Below, one piece after another: positions 1 through 7,044 of a DNA stretch of 15,456 nucleotides; the stretch's first letter is position 1, and every line of letters begins with the position of its first letter. Source of the stretch: S010-17 sp036478895 (GTDB taxonomy: Bacteria; Bacteroidota; Bacteroidia; Flavobacteriales; Flavobacteriaceae); contig JAZGEV010000027.1 of assembly GCA_036478895.1 (NCBI GenBank), forward strand, positions 1 through 15,456, given 5' to 3'. Position numbers and translations under genes: made by a program. Under the pieces are notes generated by a model. That model did not search any database and was not told the DNA's origin. It worked only from the letters and a program-made list of their open reading frames with translations.

Positions 1-261
1 CGGGAAATTTTCAATCGTGATTTTTTTCTGTATTGTTTTAAATCCCAAATACTGAAAAACAATGGTGTACTTTCCTTTTTTGGATAGTTTTAATTCGTAT
101 TTACCTTCATCATTTGTAGTTGTTCCTTTATAAGTATCTTTGATGAATACATTTACAAATGGTAAATTTTCGCCTTTACTATCGGCTACCAAGCCAACAA
201 TTTGCCCATTAAAATGTATTGATCCTAAAAGGAAAATAAGCGTTACATAAATCTTGTTCAT
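1..261 (-). CDS. Partial exported protein with N-terminal carboxypeptidase-like regulatory domain (DUF5686 or TonB-receptor type)
   Basis: Only the first 87 codons are present; the gene runs off the left edge. It starts at ATG 261-259. Residues 1-20 look like a signal peptide: a Lys at position 3, a hydrophobic stretch (IYVTLIFLLG) and an end in FNGQ. From about residue 21 follows a CarboxypepD_reg-like beta-sandwich, recognisable by LPFVNVFIKDT, GTTTNDEGKYEL and YTIVFQYLGFKT. In Bacteroidota this domain sits at the N-terminus of outer-membrane proteins, either DUF5686 barrel proteins or TonB-dependent receptors. The IVFQYLGFKT wording reminds me more of DUF5686 proteins, but the diagnostic C-terminal part lies outside the window. 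The protein is predicted to be exported to the outer membrane. No strong promoter is visible between it and the broken gene upstream. Confidence 0.65.
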   Translation of the reverse strand, partial: MNKIYVTLIFLLGSIHFNGQIVGLVADSKGENLPFVNVFIKDTYKGTTTNDEGKYELKLSKKGKYTIVFQYLGFKTIQKKITIENFP

Positions 262-489
262 AAAAAGGTGTTTTTATAATAGACGTTGTTAATTTATTAA
301 AAGTGTCTAAATTATATACAAACTTATTTTAAACGTTTTGATTTAGTATTAATTGTATGTTAAATATTTGTAGGGTTAATGAATTGTAGTGGGGAATAGG
401 TGATTATAAAGTATTGTCGTCTATGTTAGAAAACATCAATTTTAATATATATAGATGTACTAATTTAAAAAACTATAATAAGACAATTA
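262..489. other. AT-rich intergenic stretch with no recognisable gene
   Basis: The stretch lies between the partial exported-protein gene and the broken membrane-protein gene, both on the minus strand. I see no open frame of note, no clear TAnnTTTG element and no terminator hairpin. It presumably holds the promoter of the gene at the left edge. Confidence 0.5.
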
Positions 490-991
490 TTAAAAGGTAA
501 AACAAATTCCAATTACAGGTTTATCATTTAAAAAATTAAATGTAAAATTAGTTTGTAATTTTTTTTTATTTTTTATTTGAATTATATGTATCCGCAAACT
601 TTTTATAATCTTTAACTTTGGGAGCAATAATACTAGCAGCTACTATGAAAACTGCTGAAAAACCCAAACCTCGCATCATTTCTTTTTGTTTGATCTTTCC
701 TTCTGTTTGACTACCTTTTACAAAAGCATATCCCATTCCAACAGCCATACCTGAATACGCCACAATTTTAGAAGTTTTTCTCTTCCTTTTCATTTTATTA
801 TATTGAATTGTTAAATTAGTTTTTAAGGATTGCTCCATTTCAGTATTGTCTATAAATTTTATGGCTTCACTAGGCATACTATAATTTATTCCTTCCAATT
901 CAATATAATAGTTTTTATAATTAAAAAAAAATTGACTAAATTACATTTGAGTAATCATTATAAAGATAAGTGATAATATTGTTTTTTTCAT
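490..991 (-). pseudogene. Broken gene for a small exported membrane protein (nonsense codon in signal peptide plus frameshift near the C-terminus)
   Basis: Reading from ATG 991-989 gives MKKTILSLIFIMITQM, then TAA (943-941), then FSQFFFNYKNYY, in the same frame as the open frame that ends at 566. The interrupted stretch is a typical flavobacterial signal peptide ending in (S)FSQ. One base change (TCA or TTA to TAA) explains the stop. After the stop at 568-566, an adjacent frame across the A-rich run continues as LQTNFTFNFLNDKPVIGICF and ends TF then TAA (492-490), which resembles the C-terminus of small flavobacterial exported proteins. Removing one base from the A run gives a single reading frame of 167 codons including the stop. 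The body has two hydrophobic segments (IVAYSGMAVGMGYAFV and GFSAVFIVAASIIAP). I do not recognise the family. The lesions are seen directly; the original frame is inferred. A sequencing error in the homopolymer could explain the frameshift but not easily the nonsense codon. Confidence 0.6.
566..898 (-). CDS. Residual 110-codon open frame of the broken membrane protein gene
   Basis: This is the uninterrupted part of the pseudogene at 490-991, listed because it would be annotated alone as a hypothetical protein. The longest form uses TTG at 898-896. A more usual ATG lies seven codons in, at 877-875 (MPSEAIKF), giving 103 residues. The protein is basic in its middle (KMKRKRKTSK) and has two hydrophobic helices at about residues 45-60 and 78-93. 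As it stands it lacks a signal peptide, because that part lies upstream of the TAA at 943-941. If translated it would probably insert in the inner membrane rather than be processed as before. No function can be assigned. Confidence 0.4.
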   Translation of the reverse strand: MEGINYSMPSEAIKFIDNTEMEQSLKTNLTIQYNKMKRKRKTSKIVAYSGMAVGMGYAFVKGSQTEGKIKQKEMMRGLGFSAVFIVAASIIAPKVKDYKKFADTYNSNKK

Positions 992-1038
992 TTTATATAT
1001 TTTTAAAGTTTGTAAAAGTACCATTTTTAAAACAAAAA

Positions 1039-1077
1039 TTACATATTGCGTCGATATTGACCACCAACACTAAACAA
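1039..1077 (-). repeat. Second copy of the 3' end of the icmF gene
   Basis: Read on the minus strand, this stretch encodes LFSVGGQYRRNM followed by TAA, identical in protein to the end of the mutase gene at 1424-1462. The two 39-base copies differ at only three positions, all third codon positions and all synonymous (GGT/GGC, CGA/CGC, CGC/CGA). The copy lies 385 bases downstream of the real stop. Its upstream frame quickly loses resemblance to the mutase. It is therefore a gene-end remnant rather than a gene. That all differences are synonymous suggests the two ends diverged while both were functional, for instance through allele replacement. Confidence 0.8.
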
Positions 1078-1282
1078 TCCCAGCTGCCGCACAAGTAATC
1101 CATAGTGGCTACCGCACGATTTTATCGTGTGGTGTTTCAAAAAAAAAACTACTTTAAAAGTCAAAATTTATTTTTTTTACTTGTCTCGACTCCACTCGAC
1201 TTGACAGTATTATATCATTGAGCTTGTCGTAATGAAAACCCAAAACAATTTTACTCAGCAGCCCTAATTTTTACTCGATGTT

Positions 1283-1308
1283 AGCGATTCACACCACGCC
1301 AAAGGCGT
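1283..1308 (+). repeat. 26-base direct repeat, copy 1
   Basis: Identical to 1387-1412 and offset by 104 bases. It begins AGCGATTCACACCACG and ends with the hairpin ACGCC-AAA-GGCGT. The copies diverge immediately after GGCGT. Confidence 0.85.
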
Positions 1309-1386
1309 TAAGGTTTTGTACAAAAAAAAAGAATTTATTAAATATAGATCCCGCTATTTCCTTCACTTTCGCTCGGAAGCGGGATA

Positions 1387-1412
1387 AGCGATTCACACCA
1401 CGCCAAAGGCGT
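1387..1412 (+). repeat. 26-base direct repeat, copy 2
   Basis: Identical to 1283-1308. It ends 11 bases before the stop codon of icmF on the opposite strand and partly follows the inverted repeat at 1348-1385. Confidence 0.85.
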
Positions 1413-1423
1413 GGGTTCTCTGC

Positions 1424-4400
1424 TTACATATTTCGGCGATATTGACCGCCAACACTAAACAACGCATTGGTAATTTCACCCAAAGAGCACACTTTAGTCG
1501 CTTCCATTAATTGCTCAAAAATATTTTCATTGTTAATAGATTTCTCTTGTAACAATTGCAATTGTTCGGTTACTCTATCAACATTTCCTTTGTTCAAATT
1601 TTCAACAACATCTATCTGATATTTTTTCTCGGTTTCTGTTGCTCTAATAACTTCTTTAGGAATTTCGGTTGGTGATCCTTTGGAACTTAAAAATGTATTC
1701 ACGCCAATTATTGGAAATTCTCCAGTATGTTTTAAGGTTTCATAATACAGACTTTCTTCTTGTATTTTACTGCGTTGATACATCGTTTCCATTGCACCTA
1801 AAACGCCACCACGATCGGTTATTCTATCAAATTCAATGTAAATGGCTTCTTCTACCAAATCGGTTAATTCTTCAATAATAAAAGCACCTTGTATTGGGTT
1901 TTCATTTTTGGCTAAGCCTAATTCTTTATTGATAATTAATTGAATGGCCATGGCTCTTCGCACACTTTCTTCCGTTGGCGTTGTAATAGCTTCGTCATAC
2001 GCATTGGTATGTAACGAATTACAGTTGTCATAAATAGCATATAACGCTTGTAGTGAGGTTCTAATATCATTAAAATCAATTTCTTGCGCGTGCAAAGATC
2101 TTCCCGAAGTTTGAATATGGTATTTTAACATTTGCGCTCTTTCATTGGCGCCGTATTTTAATTTCATGGCTTTTGCCCAAATTTTACGAGCCACACGACC
2201 AATTACAGAATATTCTGGATCAATACCATTTGAGAAAAAGAACGATAAATTAGGGCCAAATTTATTAATATCCATACCGCGAGATAGATAATACTCCACA
2301 TACGTAAATCCGTTTGAAAGTGTAAATGCCAATTGCGAAATTGGATTTGCGCCAGCTTCTGCAATATGATAACCAGATATTGAAACCGAATAAAAATTAC
2401 GCACTTTATTTTCGATAAAATATTCTTGCACATCGCCCATTAATCGCAAAGCGAATTCAGTCGAAAAAATACATGTATTCTGTGCCTGATCTTCTTTTAA
2501 AATATCAGCTTGAACCGTACCTCTTACTTTAGCAATAGTTTCGTATTTAATTTTGGTATAAATATCTAAAGGCAAAATCTCATCACCTGTAACGCCTAAA
2601 AGCAGTAAACCTAAACCATTATTTCCTTGAGGCAATTCACCTTGATAAGCTGGTCTTTCTACGCCTTTTTCTTTGTAAATGGAAGCTATTTTTTGTTCAG
2701 TCTCTTTTACTAAATCGTTTTCACGGATGTGTTTTTCACATTCTTGATCGATTGCTGCATTCATAAAAAAACCAAGTAACATTGGTGCTGGACCATTTAT
2801 GGTCATAGAAACCGATGTCATTGCATTGGTCAATTCAAACCCAGAATACAACTTTTTTAAATCATCCAAACAACAGATAGAAACGCCTGCATTTCCAATT
2901 TTACCATAAATGTCTGGTCTAATATTTGGGTCATTTCCATACAAAGTAACACTATCAAACGCTGTTGATAAACGCTTTGCTGGCATTCCTAAACTCACAT
3001 AATGGAATCGTTTATTGGTACGTTCTGGTCCGCCTTCACCAGCAAACATTCTTGTTGGGTCTTCACCAGTTCGTTTAAACGGATAAATTCCTGCTGCAAA
3101 TGGAAACTCTCCAGGTACATTCTCGGTCATTGTCCAATATAAAATATCGCCCCAAGCTTCGTATTTTGGCAAAGCTATTTTTGGAATCTCTAATTGAGAT
3201 AATGAGGTTGTGTGAGTTTTTATATTTATGTTTTTATCACGAACTTTAAAGGTGTAAATATCGTTTTTGTAACGCTGAATTTTCTCTTGCCAGTTGATGA
3301 TTGTTGTCCAATGGTATGGATTTAAATCCATTTTTACTCGCGTAAATTCTTTGAAGAGTAGTTTTAAAAATTGGATTTGAGATTCCTCGTCGCTCGTGAT
3401 TTGCTTTGTTGGTATGACATTGGTATTTGCTTTATCATTTTGAGTGGAACGAAGAATTTTATCTTCGTTAAGGCCATTTTCGTTAAGTAAAGATTCTTCA
3501 CTATCGTTCAGAATGATATTTGCCTTGACATTTGTTTTTGTGTTTGATACGGAAAGAATTGTCTGATAAATACCATATAATTTTTGAGCAATGGCTTTTT
3601 GTGCTATGGCTTTTTTACCATAAGCACGATTTATTTCAGTAATTTCGGATAAATAACGTGTTCTATTTGGCGGAATGATGAATTGTTTTTTACTCATTTC
3701 TGAGCTAATTTCAAAATCACTTTCTAATGAATTATTAAATTTAGCAGAAACTTTATCCATAATAGCTTTGTACAGACTATTCATGCCTGGATCATTAAAT
3801 TGTGACGCAATAGTACCATAAACTGGCATGTCTTCCATTGGCGTATCCCATAAATTATTGTTGCGCATGTATTGTTTTTTTACATCGCGCAAAGCGTCTA
3901 AAGCACCTCTTTTATCAAATTTATTGAGTGCAATAAGATCGGCAAAATCGAGCATGTCAATTTTTTCTAATTGTGTTGCAGCACCATATTCTGGAGTCAT
4001 TACATATAAAGCAATATCAGAATGTTCGGTAATTTCGGTATCACTTTGTCCTATTCCCGAAGTTTCTAAAATAATTAAATCATAGTTGGCTTGTTGTAAA
4101 ATTGCAAGCGCATCATTTACGTGTCTCGATAAGGCTAAATTAGATTGTCGTGTTGCTAAAGAGCGCATATAAACACGGTCATTTTTAATAGCGTTCATAC
4201 GTATTCTATCTCCTAGTAAAGCACCACCTGTTTTTCTTTTTGATGGATCTACCGATACAATGGCTAGCGTTTTATTTGGAAAATCAATTAAAAAACGACG
4301 TACCAATTCATCCACCAAAGATGATTTTCCTGCACCTCCAGTTCCTGTAATTCCTAGAACTGGTACTTGAGAATTGGTGTCTTTTGTAAAAAGCGTATCA

Positions 4401-4951
4401 AACTCGTTTGCTTTATTTTCTGCTATAGAAATTAAACGAGCAATGGTTGTTATGTCTTTATCGGCTAAACTTTTTGTGATATTTTTTCCTTTTGGAAGAT
4501 TTAGTGGCAAGACTTCAAAGTCACATGTTGAAATCATATCATTAATCATGCCTTGTAAACCCATTGCTCTACCGTCATCTGGAGAATAAATTCGGGTTAT
4601 ACCATAATCCATTAAATCTTTAATCTCGGAAGGTAGAATAACGCCACCGCCACCGCCAAAAATTTTGATTTGAGGCGCGCCTTTTTCTTGTAACAAATCA
4701 TACATATACTTAAAATACTCATTGTGTCCACCTTGGTATGATGTTAATGCAATGGCATTTGCATCTTCTTGTATGGCAGTATTTACAACTTCTTCTACAC
4801 TTCTATCGTGCCCTAAATGTATCACCTCAACTCCAGTAGCTTGAATAATTCTACGCATGATATTTATTGAAGCGTCATGTCCATCAAATAGGGATGCTGC
4901 AGTTACAATTCGGATTTTATTTTTGGGTTTATATACTGGTATTTGCTCCAT
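1424..4951 (-). CDS. icmF: Fused isobutyryl-CoA mutase (B12 domain, MeaB-like GTPase and mutase in one chain)
   Basis: A 1175-residue cytoplasmic enzyme that rearranges the carbon skeleton of isobutyryl-CoA and n-butyryl-CoA (and probably related acyl-CoAs) using adenosylcobalamin. The N-terminal B12 domain (about 12-145) carries DGHDAS with cobalt-ligand His25 and the Gly-rich FGGGGGV at 98-104. The MeaB-like G-protein chaperone domain (about 195-410) has a P-loop at 200-211 (GITGTGGAGKSS) and the base-recognition motif NKFD at 343-346. The mutase domain (about 600-1175) shows Phe636 in RMFAGEG and Gln824 in DQAQNTCIF. Methylmalonyl-CoA mutase has Tyr and Arg at these positions, so the residues favour isobutyryl-CoA mutase. 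The protein is somewhat longer than the about 1090 residues known for Cupriavidus IcmF. The excess lies at least partly in linker 471-527, which is repeat-derived. A 15-base tandem duplication (3581-3610) gives AIAQKAIAQK at 448-457. The gene is monocistronic, with a -7 element at 4974-4981. A broader fused methylmalonyl-CoA mutase label is the alternative. Confidence 0.93.
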   Translation of the reverse strand: MEQIPVYKPKNKIRIVTAASLFDGHDASINIMRRIIQATGVEVIHLGHDRSVEEVVNTAIQEDANAIALTSYQGGHNEYFKYMYDLLQEKGAPQIKIFGGGGGVILPSEIKDLMDYGITRIYSPDDGRAMGLQGMINDMISTCDFEVLPLNLPKGKNITKSLADKDITTIARLISIAENKANEFDTLFTKDTNSQVPVLGITGTGGAGKSSLVDELVRRFLIDFPNKTLAIVSVDPSKRKTGGALLGDRIRMNAIKNDRVYMRSLATRQSNLALSRHVNDALAILQQANYDLIILETSGIGQSDTEITEHSDIALYVMTPEYGAATQLEKIDMLDFADLIALNKFDKRGALDALRDVKKQYMRNNNLWDTPMEDMPVYGTIASQFNDPGMNSLYKAIMDKVSAKFNNSLESDFEISSEMSKKQFIIPPNRTRYLSEITEINRAYGKKAIAQKAIAQKLYGIYQTILSVSNTKTNVKANIILNDSEESLLNENGLNEDKILRSTQNDKANTNVIPTKQITSDEESQIQFLKLLFKEFTRVKMDLNPYHWTTIINWQEKIQRYKNDIYTFKVRDKNINIKTHTTSLSQLEIPKIALPKYEAWGDILYWTMTENVPGEFPFAAGIYPFKRTGEDPTRMFAGEGGPERTNKRFHYVSLGMPAKRLSTAFDSVTLYGNDPNIRPDIYGKIGNAGVSICCLDDLKKLYSGFELTNAMTSVSMTINGPAPMLLGFFMNAAIDQECEKHIRENDLVKETEQKIASIYKEKGVERPAYQGELPQGNNGLGLLLLGVTGDEILPLDIYTKIKYETIAKVRGTVQADILKEDQAQNTCIFSTEFALRLMGDVQEYFIENKVRNFYSVSISGYHIAEAGANPISQLAFTLSNGFTYVEYYLSRGMDINKFGPNLSFFFSNGIDPEYSVIGRVARKIWAKAMKLKYGANERAQMLKYHIQTSGRSLHAQEIDFNDIRTSLQALYAIYDNCNSLHTNAYDEAITTPTEESVRRAMAIQLIINKELGLAKNENPIQGAFIIEELTDLVEEAIYIEFDRITDRGGVLGAMETMYQRSKIQEESLYYETLKHTGEFPIIGVNTFLSSKGSPTEIPKEVIRATETEKKYQIDVVENLNKGNVDRVTEQLQLLQEKSINNENIFEQLMEATKVCSLGEITNALFSVGGQYRRNM
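3380..3540. repeat. Dispersed intergenic-type repeat inside the icmF linker
   Basis: Within the mutase gene, imperfect inverted arms at 3435-3457 (TCATTTTGAGTGGAACGAAG...) and 3493-3516 (reverse complement TCATTCTGAACGATAGTGAA...) face each other, flanked at 3380-3418 by another repeat-like piece (GATTCCTCGTCGCTCG ... TATGACA). In frame these encode ILNDSEES (480-487), KILRSTQND (498-506) and TSDEES (519-524). Peptides of this wording are familiar from translated intergenic repeats in Bacteroidota. The insert lies between the GTPase and mutase domains, keeps the reading frame, and is Asn/Asp/Ser/Glu-rich, so it is probably a flexible loop. Confidence 0.65.
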
Positions 4952-4973
4952 TATTATACGTTGTTTTGGAAGG

Positions 4974-4981
4974 CAAAGTTA
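4974..4981 (-). promoter_or_regulatory. Bacteroidota -7 promoter element of icmF
   Basis: The minus strand reads TAACTTTG, a perfect match to the Bacteroidota consensus TAnnTTTG, 22 bases before the icmF ATG. Transcription would start about 15 bases before the start codon. No clear -33 TTG element is seen at the usual distance. Confidence 0.55.
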
Positions 4982-5013
4982 CATAAATATAAAGAGATGT
5001 GAAAATTACATTT

Positions 5014-5060
5014 CATCTAATAAAATCAACAACTCGGTAATTAATTCTAAGCATTAGATG
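5014..5060. repeat. Inverted repeat between divergent icmF and CPBP protease genes
   Basis: CATCTAAT at 5014-5021 and ATTAGATG at 5053-5060 form 8-bp perfect arms with a 31-base spacer. Both arms are flanked by ATTT/AAAT. It lies in the 157-base divergent promoter region. It could be a transcription-factor site or chance in AT-rich DNA. Confidence 0.35.
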
Positions 5061-5108
5061 TAAATCCACGTATCTTTACAAAGAATCATTAATTACAAAT
5101 TTCATCAC

Positions 5109-5828
5109 ATGAAAAGTCAAACAAAAAGAATAGGATACATTGCCATATATTACTTCATTGCAGTTGCGTTTAGATACTATATTTTAAAAGTGCGTCCCAA
5201 TTTTTTTACCAATGCAGATGTTTTTATACAAATATTACTCGAAGGGATTGGACCACTTTTAGGAGGTTTATTAATGATAAAAGTTTTTAAACGAAAAAAT
5301 GATTTAAGTTTATTTCCAATTGGCTTTTGGACATCTATAATTCTTGTAGCCATTCCAATTCTATTATTCACTTTGGTTGGGATAATAAATACCGGAACAC
5401 CTTATTATAGTCTTGGACCAAAAATAGTTGGAGGCGCAATTATCTATGGGTTATTTGAAGAATATGGCTGGCGAGCTTATTTACAAACGGAATTAAAAGA
5501 TTTGAAAAAAATATACAAGTACTTAATTATAAGTGTTTTGTGGTATGCTTGGCATTTAGAATTTGGCTTTACGCTTAATCATTTAATGTCTTACGGTTTT
5601 ATTCTTGCAGGTACAATTGGTATTGGAAAAGTAGCCGATGTTAGTAAATCGTTAATTTTAGTCGCCTTATTTCATGCGTTCTTTAATTTGTTTTACATCT
5701 CAAAAGAATTGGAAGGTGTTACCAATTTTCAAACGATTGGCATCTTGAGCATATCCATATTATCCATTATTGGTGTAATGGTTTGGAATGGAAGAAAAAA
5801 ACGATTGGCATTAGAGAATCAATTATAA
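5109..5828 (+). CDS. CPBP family intramembrane glutamic endopeptidase (CAAX protease/Abi type)
   Basis: A 239-residue polytopic inner-membrane protein with the three conserved motifs of the CPBP (Rce1-like) family: EEYGWR at 117-122 (catalytic Glu117/Glu118 and Arg122), WYAWH at 145-149 (the F/WxxxH motif, His149), and HAFFN at 189-193 (His189, Asn193). Hydrophobic segments lie at about 8-26, 36-57, 71-93, 105-117, 136-151, 160-174, 180-197 and 207-224. Family members cleave within membranes near prenylated or other substrates and include bacteriocin-immunity and maturation proteins; the substrate here is unknown. It starts at ATG 5109 after an A-rich leader. A near-consensus -7 element TATCTTTA lies at 5071-5078. 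It is a stand-alone gene, divergent from icmF, and ends 4 bases from the convergent dehydrogenase gene. Nothing nearby suggests a bacteriocin cluster. Confidence 0.88.
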   Translation: MKSQTKRIGYIAIYYFIAVAFRYYILKVRPNFFTNADVFIQILLEGIGPLLGGLLMIKVFKRKNDLSLFPIGFWTSIILVAIPILLFTLVGIINTGTPYYSLGPKIVGGAIIYGLFEEYGWRAYLQTELKDLKKIYKYLIISVLWYAWHLEFGFTLNHLMSYGFILAGTIGIGKVADVSKSLILVALFHAFFNLFYISKELEGVTNFQTIGILSISILSIIGVMVWNGRKKRLALENQL

Positions 5829-5832
5829 TTTA

Positions 5833-7044
5833 CTATTCTTTCCCATCAACATAATCTTGAAGATATTTAAAACGTGGTGTTAATTTGCCATCTTTAGTCA
5901 TTCTGGCGCGTTGTAAAACACCATCTGCATCATTATTGAAAAAAGCAGGAATTACATATTTTCCAAACATTTTACCAAAACCAACCGAAGCATCATTGGG
6001 CAACTCACAAGGTAAATTATCAACAGCCATAACTGCAATGGCATTTTTGTTTTTATAATCGGTTTCTTTTTCTGTTAAAGGATCATAACCGTAAACAGGG
6101 TTTGCAATGGTTGATGGTTTTATGGTACAAGCCACTGGCCCATCAATATCACAACTTACATCAGCAACAACTTTAATGTTAAAATTGGCTGATTTTGCAT
6201 CTTCTCGTGTAAAAATAAACGGCGAGCCTGTTCCAAAAAAATGTCCCGAGATGTACAAATCAGCTACTTTGGCAAAACGCATAAAGTTACTATCATAATC
6301 TGTTGGGTTGTTGTAAAAATCGTATTTGTCTATTGTTTTTTTATCCTTTCGGATGTTGTAATCCATCACATCCAATTGGGTATAAACAGACTCATTGTAC
6401 GTATTATTCAAAAAATCTGATGGTGAAACCTCTTTCATTGCCATACCATCGAGCATTTCTTTAGCGCCACCGCTTACTTTGCCTTTTCCAGTAAGAACTA
6501 CTTTTATATTGGGTAGTGTTTTTTTGATTTCTTTTAAATTTTCTATCAAAGCTTTTTGATCTTTGGAGTGTTCTGCTTTTACTAGATCAAACGTTTCGTA
6601 TTTTAAACCATACGCTCTAAATCCATTATAAGCTCCAACAATACCAGCATATCTGCCAAAAGCAACTGTTCTATGTTCCTTGGTATTGGTAATTGCTTCG
6701 TGATCGTACATTTCTATATTCTTACTTAAAAAAGCACGCATTAAATCGCGATTATAAGGTTGCTTTTTAAACGTATGTGAAAAGAAAAAATAAGATTTAT
6801 GCGCTATTAAATCATCAATTGGCACTTCTTTTACGCCAAGTAACACATCACAATCAGAAATATCATTTGTTACAACCAAGCCTTTGGCTTTATACTCTTC
6901 ATCGGTAAACACACGAATATCCGAACTTTCTATTTTAATTTCTAAATTGGGATACTGTTTTAATAAATCTGCACAAGCATCAGGAGAAAAAACAACACGT
7001 CTATCTGGCGGATTTTTACGTTCTTTTATAATGGCTAACTTCAT
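5833..7044 (-). CDS. NAD(P)-dependent dehydrogenase of the saccharopine/alanine dehydrogenase family
   Basis: A 403-residue soluble enzyme. The N-terminus (KERKNPPDRRVVFSPDAC, about 7-24) is the conserved start of the AlaDh/PNT N-terminal domain. SHTFKKQ (89-95), DHEAI (114-118) and FGRYAGIVGAYNG (129-141) resemble lysine-forming saccharopine dehydrogenases. A nucleotide-binding Rossmann strand and loop lies at about 180-195 (KVVLTGKGKVSGGAKE). DVSCDIDGP (295-303) and TIANPVYGYDP (312-322) are further family hallmarks. The likely reaction is oxidative cleavage of saccharopine to lysine and 2-oxoglutarate, or a related amino-acid dehydrogenation. The second Asp/Gly-rich loop differs from yeast Lys1, so substrate is not certain. 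It starts at ATG 7044-7042. The gene is monocistronic; TACCTTTA (7079-7086, minus strand) is a possible weak -7 element. No terminator separates it from the convergent protease gene. Confidence 0.8.
   Translation of the reverse strand: MKLAIIKERKNPPDRRVVFSPDACADLLKQYPNLEIKIESSDIRVFTDEEYKAKGLVVTNDISDCDVLLGVKEVPIDDLIAHKSYFFFSHTFKKQPYNRDLMRAFLSKNIEMYDHEAITNTKEHRTVAFGRYAGIVGAYNGFRAYGLKYETFDLVKAEHSKDQKALIENLKEIKKTLPNIKVVLTGKGKVSGGAKEMLDGMAMKEVSPSDFLNNTYNESVYTQLDVMDYNIRKDKKTIDKYDFYNNPTDYDSNFMRFAKVADLYISGHFFGTGSPFIFTREDAKSANFNIKVVADVSCDIDGPVACTIKPSTIANPVYGYDPLTEKETDYKNKNAIAVMAVDNLPCELPNDASVGFGKMFGKYVIPAFFNNDADGVLQRARMTKDGKLTPRFKYLQDYVDGKE

Larger units (their letters stand above)
1078..1423. repeat. 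Gene-free stretch built of short dispersed repeats and hairpins
   Basis: No gene is seen here. The stretch holds: a 10-bp stem with a 3-base loop at 1111-1133 (ACCGCACGAT / ATCGTGTGGT, one G-T pair); a degenerate 'gagcttgtcg'-type repeat at about 1180-1235 (CTCGACTCCACTCGAC and TCATTGAGCTTGTCG); two identical 26-base direct repeats at 1283-1308 and 1387-1412, each ending in the small hairpin ACGCC-AAA-GGCGT; and an 8-bp inverted repeat ATCCCGCT/AGCGGGAT at 1348-1355 and 1378-1385. Pieces of this kind are common between genes in Flavobacteriaceae. None has the T-tract expected of an intrinsic terminator for the minus-strand mutase gene. The stretch is flanked by the duplicated icmF ends. Confidence 0.6.

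Noticed and set aside
941..943. Stop-codon readthrough or recoding of TAA in the signal peptide
   Set aside because: No recoding signal is apparent, all other genes in the window use TAA and TAG as normal stops, and the gene has a second lesion; loss of function is simpler.
1111..1133. Terminator for icmF
   Set aside because: The hairpin is strong, but on the minus strand it is not followed by a T tract, and it lies nearly 300 bases past the stop.
1669..1878. Plus-strand open frames inside icmF (also 3828-4085 and 4374-4589)
   Set aside because: They lie opposite a gene with clear conserved domains throughout and show no family features; they are shadow frames.
5109..5828. Abortive-infection phage defence gene
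   Set aside because: CPBP proteins are often named Abi, but no other defence genes, toxin or phage genes are nearby; the family motif alone does not show a defence role.
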